From positions 1 to 64,000 of the forward strand of contig NZ_PYUI01000013.1 of NCBI RefSeq assembly GCF_003097355.1: DNA of 64,000 nt, written 5' to 3'. The translations under genes were made by a program, and so were the position numbers. Positions 34,532-43,540 of this stretch are shown here, piece after piece (the first letter of the stretch is position 1; every line of letters starts with the position of its first letter). Below the pieces are notes generated by a model. It was not told where the DNA came from. It saw nothing but the letters and a program-made list of their open reading frames with translations, and did not search any database. Source of the stretch: Arthrobacter sp. H-02-3 (lineage in GTDB: Bacteria; Actinomycetota; Actinomycetes; Actinomycetales; Micrococcaceae).

Positions 34532-36358
34532 ATGACTGACTTCATTACCCTCGATCCGCCGGCGGCACCCGCGCACGGCAAGGGGGAAATCGTCCTGGAG
34601 GTCCGGGACCTCAGCGTGGATTTCGGCGTGGACAAAAAATGGGTCCCGGCTGCGATCGGCCTGAACTACGAGGTGCGGGCCGGCGAAGTGCTCGCCATCG
34701 TGGGGGAGTCCGGTTCCGGAAAGAGTGCCAGTTCAATGGCGCTGCTGGGCCTGCTGCCCAGTAACAGCCGTGTGACCGGAAGTGTCAAGCTCGCCGGCCG
34801 GGAGCTGCTGGGAACCAATGAGGCCAATATCCGGGCCGTCCGCGGCAAGGACGTCGCGGTTATCTTCCAGGAGCCGATGACGGCCCTGAACCCGGTCTAC
34901 ACCGTGGGGTCGCAGATTGTGGAAACTGTGCGTCTGCACAACGAAGTTTCCCCGGAAGAAGCGCGGCGCAAGGCCCTGCGCATGCTGGAACTTGTCGAAC
35001 TGCCCGATCCCGAGAAAGCCTTCCGGTCTTACCCGCACCAGCTCTCCGGCGGGCAGCGCCAGCGCGCCATGATCGCGCAGTCGCTCTCCTGCGACCCGAA
35101 GCTGCTGATTGCGGACGAGCCCACCACGGCCCTCGACGTGACCGTCCAGGCCGAAATCCTTGACCTCATGCGCAACCTGCGCAACAAGCTGGACAGCGCC
35201 ATTGTGCTCATCACGCACGACATGGGCGTGGTGGCCGACCTCGCCGACCGGATCGCCGTCATGCGCCGGGGACTCATCGTGGAGACGGGCACCGCGGCGC
35301 AGATCTTCCACAACCCGCAGCACGAATACACCCAGGCCCTCCTGGCCGCGGTCCCGCACCTGGGCCAAGGCGGTTCGGATTCGGTGTCGGACGTCGATGT
35401 CACCGCCGCCCTCGCCGCCGCCACCCACGCCGAGATCCTCTCCATTCCGGAAGACGAGCTGCTCCGGCGGGAGCGGGAGAACGCCGCTGCCCTGGCCGCG
35501 GCCGAGGCCGCCAAGCCAAAGGGTGAGCCGGTCCTGGAACTCACCGACGTCGCCATCGAATACCCCAAGCAGGGCCGGGTGCCGGCCTTCCGGGCTGTGG
35601 AGGGCGCCAACCTGGTCATCTACCCCGGGCAGGTGGTCGGCCTGGTCGGCGAGTCGGGCTCGGGCAAGACCACCATTGGCCGCGCCGCCGTCGGCCTGCT
35701 GCCGGTGGCGGCGGGCACCATGCGCGTCGTCGGGCAGGACATTTCTGCCGCCAAGAGGAACGGCCGGCAGCTCCACGAGATGCGCCGGCATGTCGGCATG
35801 GTGTTCCAGGACCCGTCCTCGTCCCTGAACCCCAGGCTTCCCATCGGGGAAAGCATCGGCGAGCCGATGTTCCTCGCGGGGGTCGCGAAGGGCGCCGAGC
35901 TGCAGCACCGGATCGAGGCACTCCTGGACCAGGTCGAGCTTCCGCGGGACTACCGCAACCGCTACCCGCACGAACTCTCCGGCGGCCAGAAACAGCGCGT
36001 CGGGATCGCGCGCGCACTCTCGCTCAAGCCGAAGCTCATGGTCGCCGACGAGCCTACCTCGGCCCTGGACGTCTCCGTCCAGGCCAAGGTGCTCGATCTC
36101 TTCCAGAACCTGCAAAAGGAACTGGGCTTCGCCTGCCTCTTCGTCACCCACGACCTCGCCGTGGTGGACGTGCTCGCGGACCGGATCTGCGTCATGCAAC
36201 GCGGCAGAATCGTCGAACAGGGGACCCGGGACCAGATCCTGCGCAACCCGCAGGAGCCCTACACCCAGCGGCTTCTGGCCGCGGTTCCGCTGCCGGATCC
36301 GGACAAGCAGCGCGAGCGCCGCGAGCTGCGCGCGCAGCTGCTCTCGGGGGCCAGCTAA
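34532..36358 (+). CDS. Peptide ABC transporter ATPase, fused OppD-OppF, system 1
   Basis: The 608-residue protein carries two complete ABC cassettes. Cassette 1 has Walker A GESGSGKS (58-65), LSGGQ (171-175) and DEPTTALD (195-202). Cassette 2 has Walker A GESGSGKT (373-380), LSGGQ (482-486) and DEPTSALD (506-513). An Ala/Glu-rich linker (about 290-330) joins them. Both carry the C-terminal NPQxxYTQ(A/R)LLAAVP motif of OppD/OppF. The fusion supplies both nucleotide sites of the heterodimeric importer. It starts 79 bp from the divergent PH-domain gene. The start ATG 34532 has only a distant AAGGA. Confidence 0.93.
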   Translation: MTDFITLDPPAAPAHGKGEIVLEVRDLSVDFGVDKKWVPAAIGLNYEVRAGEVLAIVGESGSGKSASSMALLGLLPSNSRVTGSVKLAGRELLGTNEANIRAVRGKDVAVIFQEPMTALNPVYTVGSQIVETVRLHNEVSPEEARRKALRMLELVELPDPEKAFRSYPHQLSGGQRQRAMIAQSLSCDPKLLIADEPTTALDVTVQAEILDLMRNLRNKLDSAIVLITHDMGVVADLADRIAVMRRGLIVETGTAAQIFHNPQHEYTQALLAAVPHLGQGGSDSVSDVDVTAALAAATHAEILSIPEDELLRRERENAAALAAAEAAKPKGEPVLELTDVAIEYPKQGRVPAFRAVEGANLVIYPGQVVGLVGESGSGKTTIGRAAVGLLPVAAGTMRVVGQDISAAKRNGRQLHEMRRHVGMVFQDPSSSLNPRLPIGESIGEPMFLAGVAKGAELQHRIEALLDQVELPRDYRNRYPHELSGGQKQRVGIARALSLKPKLMVADEPTSALDVSVQAKVLDLFQNLQKELGFACLFVTHDLAVVDVLADRICVMQRGRIVEQGTRDQILRNPQEPYTQRLLAAVPLPDPDKQRERRELRAQLLSGAS

Positions 36359-36650
36359 GGTGTGCCCCGGGGGCTGAAAACCGCCTACTTCGAGTTAATC
36401 CGGAGTAACCCGGATCACACTTCGGGCGAATACTACCAGCCGGTAGCGTGTGACTTGAAATACTTTGCGCGTGACGCTAGCAGTCATGAGGTTGTCGGAT
36501 CACGGTTTGGCAACGGAGTTCCAACATTTGGACATTTTGGGGCTAGGCTACTTCCTTATGTAGGCCACGTCACAGGGGATACCCCTGTGCCTGCCTTCGG
36601 GGAAGCATAAGTTTTTCCCTCACGAACTCCCACAACTCATAGGAGGCGGA
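36359..36650. other. Leader region of the second peptide transporter
   Basis: No gene is seen in these 292 bases, which are AT-richer than the surroundings, as upstream of the first system. A perfect stem CACAGGGG-ATA-CCCCTGTG (36571-36589) lies 62 bp before the binding-protein start, in the probable mRNA leader. AGGAGG at 36641-36646 is the ribosome binding site. Confidence 0.55.
36571..36589 (+). promoter_or_regulatory. Perfect 8-bp hairpin in the leader of the second peptide transporter
   Basis: CACAGGGG (36571-36578) and CCCCTGTG (36582-36589) flank ATA. It could be a DNA operator or an mRNA stabilising stem; no T-run follows. Confidence 0.5.
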
Positions 36651-38291
36651 ATGCGTTTTTCGCGCACTTCCAAAGCACTGGGCATGGTGGCTATCGCCGC
36701 CCTCGCCCTGACCGGATGCGGTGCCAGCGGCTCCGCAACCGGTAGCGGCAGTAACGGCGGCGACACCAGCAAAGTGATCCTCGCCGACGGCTCCGAACCC
36801 CAGCGTCCCCTGATGCCGGCCGACACCAACGAGGTCGGCGGCGGCAAGGTCATCGACATGATCTTCGCGGGTCTGGTCAGCTACGACCCCAGCGGCAAGC
36901 CGGTCAACGAGCTCGCCGAGTCCATCGAGGGCAAGGACGGCCAGCACTTCACCATCAAGATCAAGAAGGACCAGAAGTTCACGAACGGCGAGGCCATCAC
37001 GGCCAAGACCTTCGTCGATTCCTGGAACTTCGGGGCCGCAGCAAAGAACGCACAGCTCAGCGGAGGCTTCTTCGAAAGCATCAAGGGCTACGACGAGGCC
37101 AGCGCAGAAGGCTCCACCGTCGACACCATGTCCGGCCTGAAGGTCGTTGACGATCAGACGTTCACCGTCGAACTGAAGCAGCCGGAATCCGACTGGCCGC
37201 TTCGCCTGGGCTACACCGCGTTTGTTCCGGTTCCCTCCGGCGCCCTGAAGGACCCGAAGGGCTTTGGCGAGAAGCCGGTCGGCAACGGCCCCTACAAGCT
37301 TGCGGACGGCGGCTGGCAGCACAACGTGCAGATCCAGCTCGTTCCGAACCCGGACTACAACGGCCCGCGCAAGGCCAAGAACGCCGGCGTGACCTTCAAG
37401 ATCTTCCAGAACGACGACGCCGCCTACCAGGACCTGCTGTCCAACAACCTGGACATCCTGCAGACCATCCCGACCAGCGCGCTGAAGAACTTCAAGTCTG
37501 ACCTCGGCGACCGCACCATCAACAAGCCGTACGCCGGCAACCAGACCATCGCCATCCCGGAATACCTGCCGGAGTGGAGCGGCGACGCCGGAAAGCTCCG
37601 CCGCCAGGCGATCTCCATGGCGATCAACCGCGACGAGATCACCAAGGTGATCTTCAACGGTGCACGCCAGCCCGCCAAGGACTTCACCGCTCCCGTGCTT
37701 GACGGCTACAGCGACGCGATCCCGGGTGCTGACAACCTGAAGTTTGACGCCACCAAGGCCAAGGAAGCTTGGGCCAAGGCCGACGCCATCCAGAAGTGGG
37801 ACCCCAACGAGACGTTCACCATCGCCTACAACGCCGACAAGGGCGGACACAAGGCGTGGGTTGAGGCTGTTGTCAACCAGCTCAAGAACACCCTCGGCAT
37901 CAAGGTTGAAGGCAAGCCGTACTCCACCTTCAAGGAAGCCCGCAACGACGCCACCGCCAAGACCCTCACCGGCTCCATCCGCGCCGGCTGGCAGGCAGAC
38001 TACCCGTCGCTGTACAACTTCCTCGGCCCGATCTACAAGACCGGAGCCGGCTCCAACGACGCCAACTACGCGAACCCGACGTTCGACAAGGCCGTCTCCG
38101 ACGGCCTGAACGCCTCGTCCGTCAGCGACGGCAACAAGGCCATGAACAAGGCCCAGGAAATCCTCCTGAACGACCTGCCGGCCATCCCCCTGTGGTACCA
38201 GGTTGCCCAGGGCGGCTGGAGCGACAAGGTCACCAACGTTGACTACGGCTGGGACGGCGTCCCGCTGTACTACAACATCACCGGTAAGTAA
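36651..38291 (+). CDS. Peptide ABC transporter substrate-binding lipoprotein (family 5), system 2
   Basis: The 546-residue lipoprotein has an LTGC lipobox (Cys23) and an SBP_bac_5 domain (FTNGEAITAKTFVDSWNF near residues 104-121, NGPYKLADGGW, and PLWYQVAQGGW at the end). The GDLxPxxPxx-type opening and RAGWQADYPS region resemble oligopeptide- rather than nickel-binding members. Its signal peptide and ribosome site closely match system 1. A hairpin at 38301-38337 follows, then the permease genes. Substrate is inferred only as peptides. Confidence 0.93.
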   Translation: MRFSRTSKALGMVAIAALALTGCGASGSATGSGSNGGDTSKVILADGSEPQRPLMPADTNEVGGGKVIDMIFAGLVSYDPSGKPVNELAESIEGKDGQHFTIKIKKDQKFTNGEAITAKTFVDSWNFGAAAKNAQLSGGFFESIKGYDEASAEGSTVDTMSGLKVVDDQTFTVELKQPESDWPLRLGYTAFVPVPSGALKDPKGFGEKPVGNGPYKLADGGWQHNVQIQLVPNPDYNGPRKAKNAGVTFKIFQNDDAAYQDLLSNNLDILQTIPTSALKNFKSDLGDRTINKPYAGNQTIAIPEYLPEWSGDAGKLRRQAISMAINRDEITKVIFNGARQPAKDFTAPVLDGYSDAIPGADNLKFDATKAKEAWAKADAIQKWDPNETFTIAYNADKGGHKAWVEAVVNQLKNTLGIKVEGKPYSTFKEARNDATAKTLTGSIRAGWQADYPSLYNFLGPIYKTGAGSNDANYANPTFDKAVSDGLNASSVSDGNKAMNKAQEILLNDLPAIPLWYQVAQGGWSDKVTNVDYGWDGVPLYYNITGK

Positions 38292-38300
38292 CACCTGAGC

Positions 38301-38337
38301 GACGGCGGGGGCCGCCCACACTGGGGCCTCCGCCGTC
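38301..38337 (+). terminator. Stem-loop after the system 2 binding-protein gene
   Basis: GACGGCGGGGGCC (38301-38313) pairs with GGCCTCCGCCGTC (38325-38337) with one mismatch and an 11-nt loop. CTTTT follows at about 38343. It lies between binding protein and permease, so partial termination is likely. Confidence 0.65.
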
Positions 38338-38515
38338 GTCGTGCTTTTCGCACGCCTAATTTTTCTTGATGCCCGACTCTTCGGGCGAACTTTTCGCAGC
38401 CCTGCCGCCGTGAGTGAACCGGCGCCGGTCTGCATCCATAGTGAAAAGGTTCTTTGATGAACAACTCCGCCGCATCCCTGGACAGGATGCCTGCCAACGA
38501 GGGTGTGACTCGCTG

Positions 38516-39445
38516 ATGTCGACCTACATCCTCAAGCGTTTCCTGCAACTGATTCCCGTCTTCCTCGGCGCAACACTGCTGGTCTACTTCCTGGTCTTCA
38601 GCCTCCCCGGCGACCCCATCGTGGCACTGTTCGGCGACAAGCCGGTCAACGTGGCCGTCGCAGCCAAGCTGCGGGAGCAGTACCACCTGGACCAGCCGTT
38701 CTGGATGCAATACCTGCTCTACCTCAAGAGCATCTTCACGTTCGACCTCGGCCAGGACTTCTCCGGACGTCCCATTGCAACAGTGCTTGGCGAGGTCTTC
38801 CCCGTCACGGCGCGGCTGGCCATCATGGCGCTGATCTTCGAGGGTGTCTTCGGCATCGTCTTCGGCCTCATCGCCGGACTGCGGAAGGGCAAGTTGTTTG
38901 ACGCCACGGTTCTGATCGCTTCACTGATCGTGATCGCTATTCCGATCTTCGTCCTGGGATTCCTGCTGCAGTTCACCATCGGCGTCCAGCTGGGCTGGGC
39001 CAAGCCCACAGTTAGTTCCGCCGCTACGATCCCGGACCTCATCCTGCCCGCGATCGTGCTGGGACTGGGATCCTTTGCCTATGTGCTGCGTCTGACCCGC
39101 ACGTCGGTCATCGAAAACATGAACGCCGACTACGTGCGCACCGCCACCGCCAAGGGCTTGTCCCGGTTTCAGGTGGTCCGCGTCCACATCCTGCGCAACT
39201 CCCTGATTCCCGTCATTACTTTCCTGGGCGCCGACCTCGGTGCCTTGATGGGCGGCGCGATCGTGACCGAGGGCATTTTCAACGTCCCGGGAGTAGGCAA
39301 CCGGCTCTACCGGGCCGTCCTGTCGGGCGAAGGCCCCACCGTGGTCTCGATCGTCACCGTCCTGGTGCTGATCTACTGCCTGTCCAACCTGCTCGTTGAC
39401 CTGCTTTACGGCTGGCTTGACCCGAGGATCCGTTATGACTCCTGA
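38516..39445 (+). CDS. Peptide ABC transporter permease (OppB/DppB type), system 2
   Basis: A 309-residue permease of normal length with six TM helices. It opens STYILKRFLQLIPVFLGAT and carries the EAA loop ADYVRTATAKGLSRFQVVRV (approx. 200-219) and the conserved GGAIVTEGIFNVPGVG. ATG 38516 was chosen over the upstream GTG 38414 because it gives the family N-terminus directly at TM1. Its end overlaps the next gene by 11 bp. It forms the channel with that gene's product. Confidence 0.94.
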   Translation: MSTYILKRFLQLIPVFLGATLLVYFLVFSLPGDPIVALFGDKPVNVAVAAKLREQYHLDQPFWMQYLLYLKSIFTFDLGQDFSGRPIATVLGEVFPVTARLAIMALIFEGVFGIVFGLIAGLRKGKLFDATVLIASLIVIAIPIFVLGFLLQFTIGVQLGWAKPTVSSAATIPDLILPAIVLGLGSFAYVLRLTRTSVIENMNADYVRTATAKGLSRFQVVRVHILRNSLIPVITFLGADLGALMGGAIVTEGIFNVPGVGNRLYRAVLSGEGPTVVSIVTVLVLIYCLSNLLVDLLYGWLDPRIRYDS

Positions 39446-40427
39446 GAACACCACCGCACGCCACGCCGTCGCCACCCGTCCGGCCCGCCGGATGGAGCAC
39501 TTCGTGGCCGATGTCTCCGAGACTCCGCTCCAGGCAACGGACCGGGTCAAGGACGAAGCCGCACCGCTGAGCCTTTGGGGCGAGGCCTGGAAGAACCTGC
39601 GCAAGCAGCCGCTCTTCCTCATCTCCGCATTTCTGATCCTGGTGGTAGTGGCGGTCTCCCTCTTCCCTGCGCTCTTCTCGCCGATCGACCCGACGTCGGA
39701 GGCATGCCAGCTGGCCAACTCCGACGCCGGCCCCGCCGCGGGCCACCCCCTGGGCTTCACCCAGCAGGGCTGCGACGTCTATGCCCGCGTCATCTTCGGC
39801 ACACGCTCCTCGGTGACGGTGGGCCTCTTCACCACCATCGGGGTCCTCCTCATCGGCTGCATCCTGGGTGCTGTGGCCGGCTACTACGGCGGTTGGGTCG
39901 ACTCCATCCTTGCGCGCATCAATGACATTTTCTTCGCGCTGCCGCTGATTCTGGGCGCAATCGTGCTCATGCAGCTGCCGATGTTCCGGACGAACCGGAC
40001 GGTCTGGACACTTGTGCTTATCCTGGTGGTCTTCGGCTGGCCGCAGATCGCCCGCATCACCCGCGGCGCCGTCATCGAGGTCCGCAATGCCGACTTCGTC
40101 ACGGCCGCCCGGTCACTCGGCGTCTCGAAGTTCGGTGCCCTCATGCGCCACGTCCTGCCGAACTCGCTGGCTCCGATCATCGTCGTGGCCACCATCTCTC
40201 TGGGCACGTTCATCGTGGCCGAATCCACGCTGTCGTTCCTCGGCATCGGGCTGCCGCCCAGCGTCATGTCCTGGGGCAACGACATCCAGGCGGCGCAGTC
40301 CTCGCTCCGGTCCAACCCGATGCCGCTGCTCTACCCGGCCATCGCGTTGTCCATCACCGTCCTGAGCTTCATCATGCTGGGCGATGCCCTGCGTGATGCG
40401 CTCGATCCCAAAGCCCGCAAGCGATGA
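39435..40427 (+). CDS. Peptide ABC transporter permease (OppC/DppC type), system 2
   Basis: The 330-residue permease has a polar N-terminus of about 55 residues, about six TM helices, and the EAA loop ADFVTAARSLGVSKFGALMR (part, near 215-234). The external loop between TM1 and TM2 has HPLGFTQQGCDVYARVIFG (part) in place of the usual GTDxxGRD. ATG 39435 overlaps the previous gene by 11 bp, which supports translational coupling. The C-terminal LRDALDPKARKR is typical. Confidence 0.93.
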   Translation: MTPENTTARHAVATRPARRMEHFVADVSETPLQATDRVKDEAAPLSLWGEAWKNLRKQPLFLISAFLILVVVAVSLFPALFSPIDPTSEACQLANSDAGPAAGHPLGFTQQGCDVYARVIFGTRSSVTVGLFTTIGVLLIGCILGAVAGYYGGWVDSILARINDIFFALPLILGAIVLMQLPMFRTNRTVWTLVLILVVFGWPQIARITRGAVIEVRNADFVTAARSLGVSKFGALMRHVLPNSLAPIIVVATISLGTFIVAESTLSFLGIGLPPSVMSWGNDIQAAQSSLRSNPMPLLYPAIALSITVLSFIMLGDALRDALDPKARKR

Positions 40428-40438
40428 AAGGGGACACC

Positions 40439-42154
40439 ATGAGCGCCTCTGTTGAAATCCAGGAAGTGGAAGACGCCATTGAGCGCCCGCTGCTTGAAAT
40501 CAAGGATCTGGCAATCGGCTTCACCACCAGCAACGGCGCGGTTAACGCCGTCCGCAACGCTCACCTCACCATCATGCCGGGCGAAACCGTCGCGATCGTG
40601 GGCGAGTCGGGTTCCGGCAAGTCCACCACCGCCCTGGCCGCAATCGGCCTGCTCCCGGGCAACGGCCGCGTCTCGGCAGGCCAGATCCTCTTCGACGGGG
40701 AGGACATCTCCAACGCCAGCGAAAAGCGGATGATCGAACTCCGCGGCAACAGCATCGGCATGGTCCCGCAGGACCCGATGTCCAACCTGAACCCGGTCTG
40801 GAAGATCGGCGACCAGGTGCGCGAGACGCTGAAGGCCAACGGGCTGCCCAACGGCCCCGACGACGTCGCGAAGGTCCTGTCCCAGGCCGGGTTGCCGGAC
40901 GCCGCCAGCCGCGCCAAGCAGTACCCGCACGAGTTCTCCGGCGGCATGCGCCAGCGCGCGCTGATTGCGATCGGGCTCTCCTGCCAGCCGCGGCTGCTCA
41001 TCGCGGACGAGCCGACGTCGGCGTTGGACGTCACCGTGCAGCGACAGATCCTCGATCACCTGGACAAGATGACCACCGAGCTGAGCACCGCCGTGCTGCT
41101 GATCACGCACGACCTCGGCCTCGCCGCCGAGCGCGCCGACCAGGTAGTGGTCATGTACCGCGGCCAGGTCGTCGAATCCGGGCCGTCGCTGGAGCTGCTG
41201 CAGAACCCGCAGCACCCGTACACCCAGCGGCTGGTCGCCTCGGCGCCGTCGCTGGCGTCCCGGCGCATCCAGGCCGCCAAGGAACTGGGCGTGGAAACGG
41301 ACGACATGCTCGCCTCCGCCGAGACCGGCGTGGTTGAACCGTCAAAGACCGACGAGATCCTGCAGATCCAGGACCTCAAGAAGGTGTTCAAGCTGCGTTC
41401 GGGCCTGGGTAAGTCCACGGACTTCACCGCCGTTGACAACGTCTCCTTCAGCGTCAATCGGGGAACCACGACGGCGATTGTGGGGGAGTCGGGGTCCGGC
41501 AAGTCCACGGTGGCGCAGATGGTCCTGAACCTCCTGTCGCCGACCTCGGGCAAGATCATCTTCGACGGCGTGGACACCTCCACGCTGAACAGCAAGGAGC
41601 TCTTCGCCTTCCGGCGCCGGGTGCAGCCGATCTTCCAGGACCCGTACGGTTCCCTGGACCCGATGTACAACATCTTCAGGACCATCGAGGAGCCGCTGCG
41701 GACCCACAAAATCGGGGACAAGGCGAGCCGCGAGAAGAAGGTACGGGAACTCCTGGACCAGGTGGCGCTACCGCAGTCCACGATGCAGCGGTACCCGAAT
41801 GAGCTCTCCGGCGGCCAGCGCCAGCGCGTCGCGATCGCGCGGGCACTGGCACTGGACCCCGAAGTGATCATCTGCGACGAGGCCGTCTCGGCACTGGACG
41901 TGCTGGTGCAGGCGCAGGTGCTGAACCTGCTCGCCGAACTGCAGTCCCGGCTGGGCCTGACCTACCTGTTCATCACCCACGACCTCGCTGTGGTCCGGCA
42001 GATCGCGGACCACGTGTGCGTCATGCAGAAGGGCAAGCTGGTGGAGACTGGTTCCACGGACGACGTCTTCGATGCGCCGCAGCAGGAATACACCATGGCC
42101 CTGCTCAACGCCATCCCCGGTGCCGGCCTCATCCTGCCGCCGGAAGTCGCCTGA
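40439..42154 (+). CDS. Peptide ABC transporter ATPase, fused OppD-OppF, system 2
   Basis: The 571-residue double ATPase has cassette 1 Walker A GESGSGKS (55-62), signature FSGGM (166-170, the OppD-like variant) and DEPTSALD (190-197). Cassette 2 has Walker A GESGSGKS (349-356), LSGGQ (456-460) and the atypical Walker B CDEAVSALD (479-487), in which AV replaces PT. AAAGGGG sits 5 nt before ATG 40439. It closes the operon binding protein, OppB, OppC, OppDF and is followed by a strong terminator. Confidence 0.94.
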   Translation: MSASVEIQEVEDAIERPLLEIKDLAIGFTTSNGAVNAVRNAHLTIMPGETVAIVGESGSGKSTTALAAIGLLPGNGRVSAGQILFDGEDISNASEKRMIELRGNSIGMVPQDPMSNLNPVWKIGDQVRETLKANGLPNGPDDVAKVLSQAGLPDAASRAKQYPHEFSGGMRQRALIAIGLSCQPRLLIADEPTSALDVTVQRQILDHLDKMTTELSTAVLLITHDLGLAAERADQVVVMYRGQVVESGPSLELLQNPQHPYTQRLVASAPSLASRRIQAAKELGVETDDMLASAETGVVEPSKTDEILQIQDLKKVFKLRSGLGKSTDFTAVDNVSFSVNRGTTTAIVGESGSGKSTVAQMVLNLLSPTSGKIIFDGVDTSTLNSKELFAFRRRVQPIFQDPYGSLDPMYNIFRTIEEPLRTHKIGDKASREKKVRELLDQVALPQSTMQRYPNELSGGQRQRVAIARALALDPEVIICDEAVSALDVLVQAQVLNLLAELQSRLGLTYLFITHDLAVVRQIADHVCVMQKGKLVETGSTDDVFDAPQQEYTMALLNAIPGAGLILPPEVA

Positions 42155-42243
42155 GCCTGTAACACAGCTGACAGGTCCGGGCGGCAGATGCGCCTGTAAC
42201 AGCAAGCCTGCACCACCAAGTGCGCCTGTACGTCTGTAACAAC

Positions 42244-42287
42244 AAAGGAGCCGGTGTCCGCCCGTAAAGGCGCGCACCGGCTCCTTT
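42244..42287 (+). terminator. Terminator after the second peptide transporter
   Basis: AAAGGAGCCGGTG (42244-42256) pairs with CACCGGCTCCTTT (42275-42287), 13 bp perfect, with an 18-nt loop that can itself pair. The convergent SGNH hydrolase gene ends nearby. Confidence 0.82.
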
Positions 42288-42356
42288 GTCGTGCAGGTTC
42301 CCTTGGTGCTTGATGCTTGGTGCTTGGTGCTCCGGTCCGGCCTGACCGGGCCGGCG

Positions 42357-43247
42357 TTAGTGGGCCAAGCCGGAGACGAGGCCGGCGTCCTGGTATTCCA
42401 GTCCCATGGACTCAAGTCGCTGGCCGAAGACGGCGCCGAGAGCCGCATGGCCCTGCCTGTTCAGGTGAACCCCGTCCGCCATCGAACCCGTGAGGTTGTA
42501 GCGGGTGAGCCAGTCTCCGGCGCTGACGAACGGCAGTCCGTGCCGGCTCGCCACGGTCCCCAGCAGCGTGTCCACCTGGCTCCGGCGTCCTCCGCCGAAG
42601 CTGGCGCCGCGCGCGAGCGTGCCGACCATGAGCATCCGCGCCGCAGGATAGCGCTGGCGGATGCTGGCGATCAGCCGCTCGGCATTGGCGACGATCTGCG
42701 AGTCAGTGGCGCCGCGTGCGGCGTCGTTTCCGCCGCCTTCAATCACCACCAGGGGAGGGGTGCCGTAGGGGAGCTTCCAGTCACCGCGCTGGAGCGCGTC
42801 AATGTAGTTGCCGGTCTTGCCGTTCGACGCCACGTAACCGGTGCCGCCCCGGCCGCAGAAGAAGACTTTGTACCCCGCCGCGGCCAGGCCCTGCCTGGGC
42901 CAGCCGAAGGACGGCTCCGATTGGGAGTCGCCAATCAATACCGCGATGTTGCTGGTGTCCTTGACGATCACCTCGTCGCGGCCGTTGGCAGGATTGCGGT
43001 AGATCGAACCGCCGGCCAAGTCTGCGGGATTGATTCCGGAACCGACCCGGGTCTTTCCCGGCGAGCCTGCAGCCACCGGCACGCCTGCGCCGTTGGCTGC
43101 GCCACCGGCCTGGGCGGCCGCCCGTGGCGCGGCCGAAGTGCCCGCGTCGGACGCAGGTGACGAAGAAGCCTGCCCGCAGCCGCCAAGAACTACGCCTACG
43201 GCGATCATCGTTGCGACAAAGCGGGACAGAGCCGAGGCGTTTCGCAT
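42357..43247 (-). CDS. SGNH/GDSL-type hydrolase lipoprotein
   Basis: The 296-residue protein has a signal peptide with LGGC lipobox (Cys24) and a long Ala/Gly/Ser linker. The SGNH blocks are in order: block I IGDSQS with Ser108, block II Gly in GRGGTGY, block III GGGND with Asn174, block V DGVHLN with Asp258 and His261. This predicts a cell-surface esterase or lipase-like enzyme, perhaps acting on acetylated glycans; substrate unknown. GGAGA precedes the ATG at 43247. It is divergent from typA. Confidence 0.9.
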   Translation of the reverse strand: MRNASALSRFVATMIAVGVVLGGCGQASSSPASDAGTSAAPRAAAQAGGAANGAGVPVAAGSPGKTRVGSGINPADLAGGSIYRNPANGRDEVIVKDTSNIAVLIGDSQSEPSFGWPRQGLAAAGYKVFFCGRGGTGYVASNGKTGNYIDALQRGDWKLPYGTPPLVVIEGGGNDAARGATDSQIVANAERLIASIRQRYPAARMLMVGTLARGASFGGGRRSQVDTLLGTVASRHGLPFVSAGDWLTRYNLTGSMADGVHLNRQGHAALGAVFGQRLESMGLEYQDAGLVSGLAH

Positions 43248-43540
43248 GAATGTCTCCGGGCTTGCTTGCTGCTATGAGAGCAATGATGGGGCATGGGAGC
43301 GGGAAAATCCAGTGACTTTACTCACAGGTAACAATCGACTTTCGTGTGTCCTTCCGGCGCTGTCCACCTCGGCAGGGTCGGCCGCCGGATCATCGGGCGT
43401 TCGCATTTTAGGCCAATAAATAGCCTAGCCCTTAGACTTGTATCAGGTGCCCTGTGTCGAAAGGGCGTATCCGTCGTGCGTTCCGGTTGGAAATGTCGCG
43501 ATACCACAGCTGACTTCACCACTGAATCGAGCAATAACGC
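43248..43540. other. Divergent promoter region between SGNH hydrolase and typA
   Basis: No gene is seen. A TAGACT box (43433-43438) could be the typA -10, giving a leader of about 95 nt, and a TAGGC-N9-GCCTA inverted repeat (43409-43427) overlaps its spacer or -35 area. No Shine-Dalgarno precedes typA. Confidence 0.35.

Noticed and set aside
36570..38435. 621-codon frame antisense to the system 2 binding protein
   Set aside because: Same shadow effect; the sense strand has signal peptide, lipobox and family 5 motifs.
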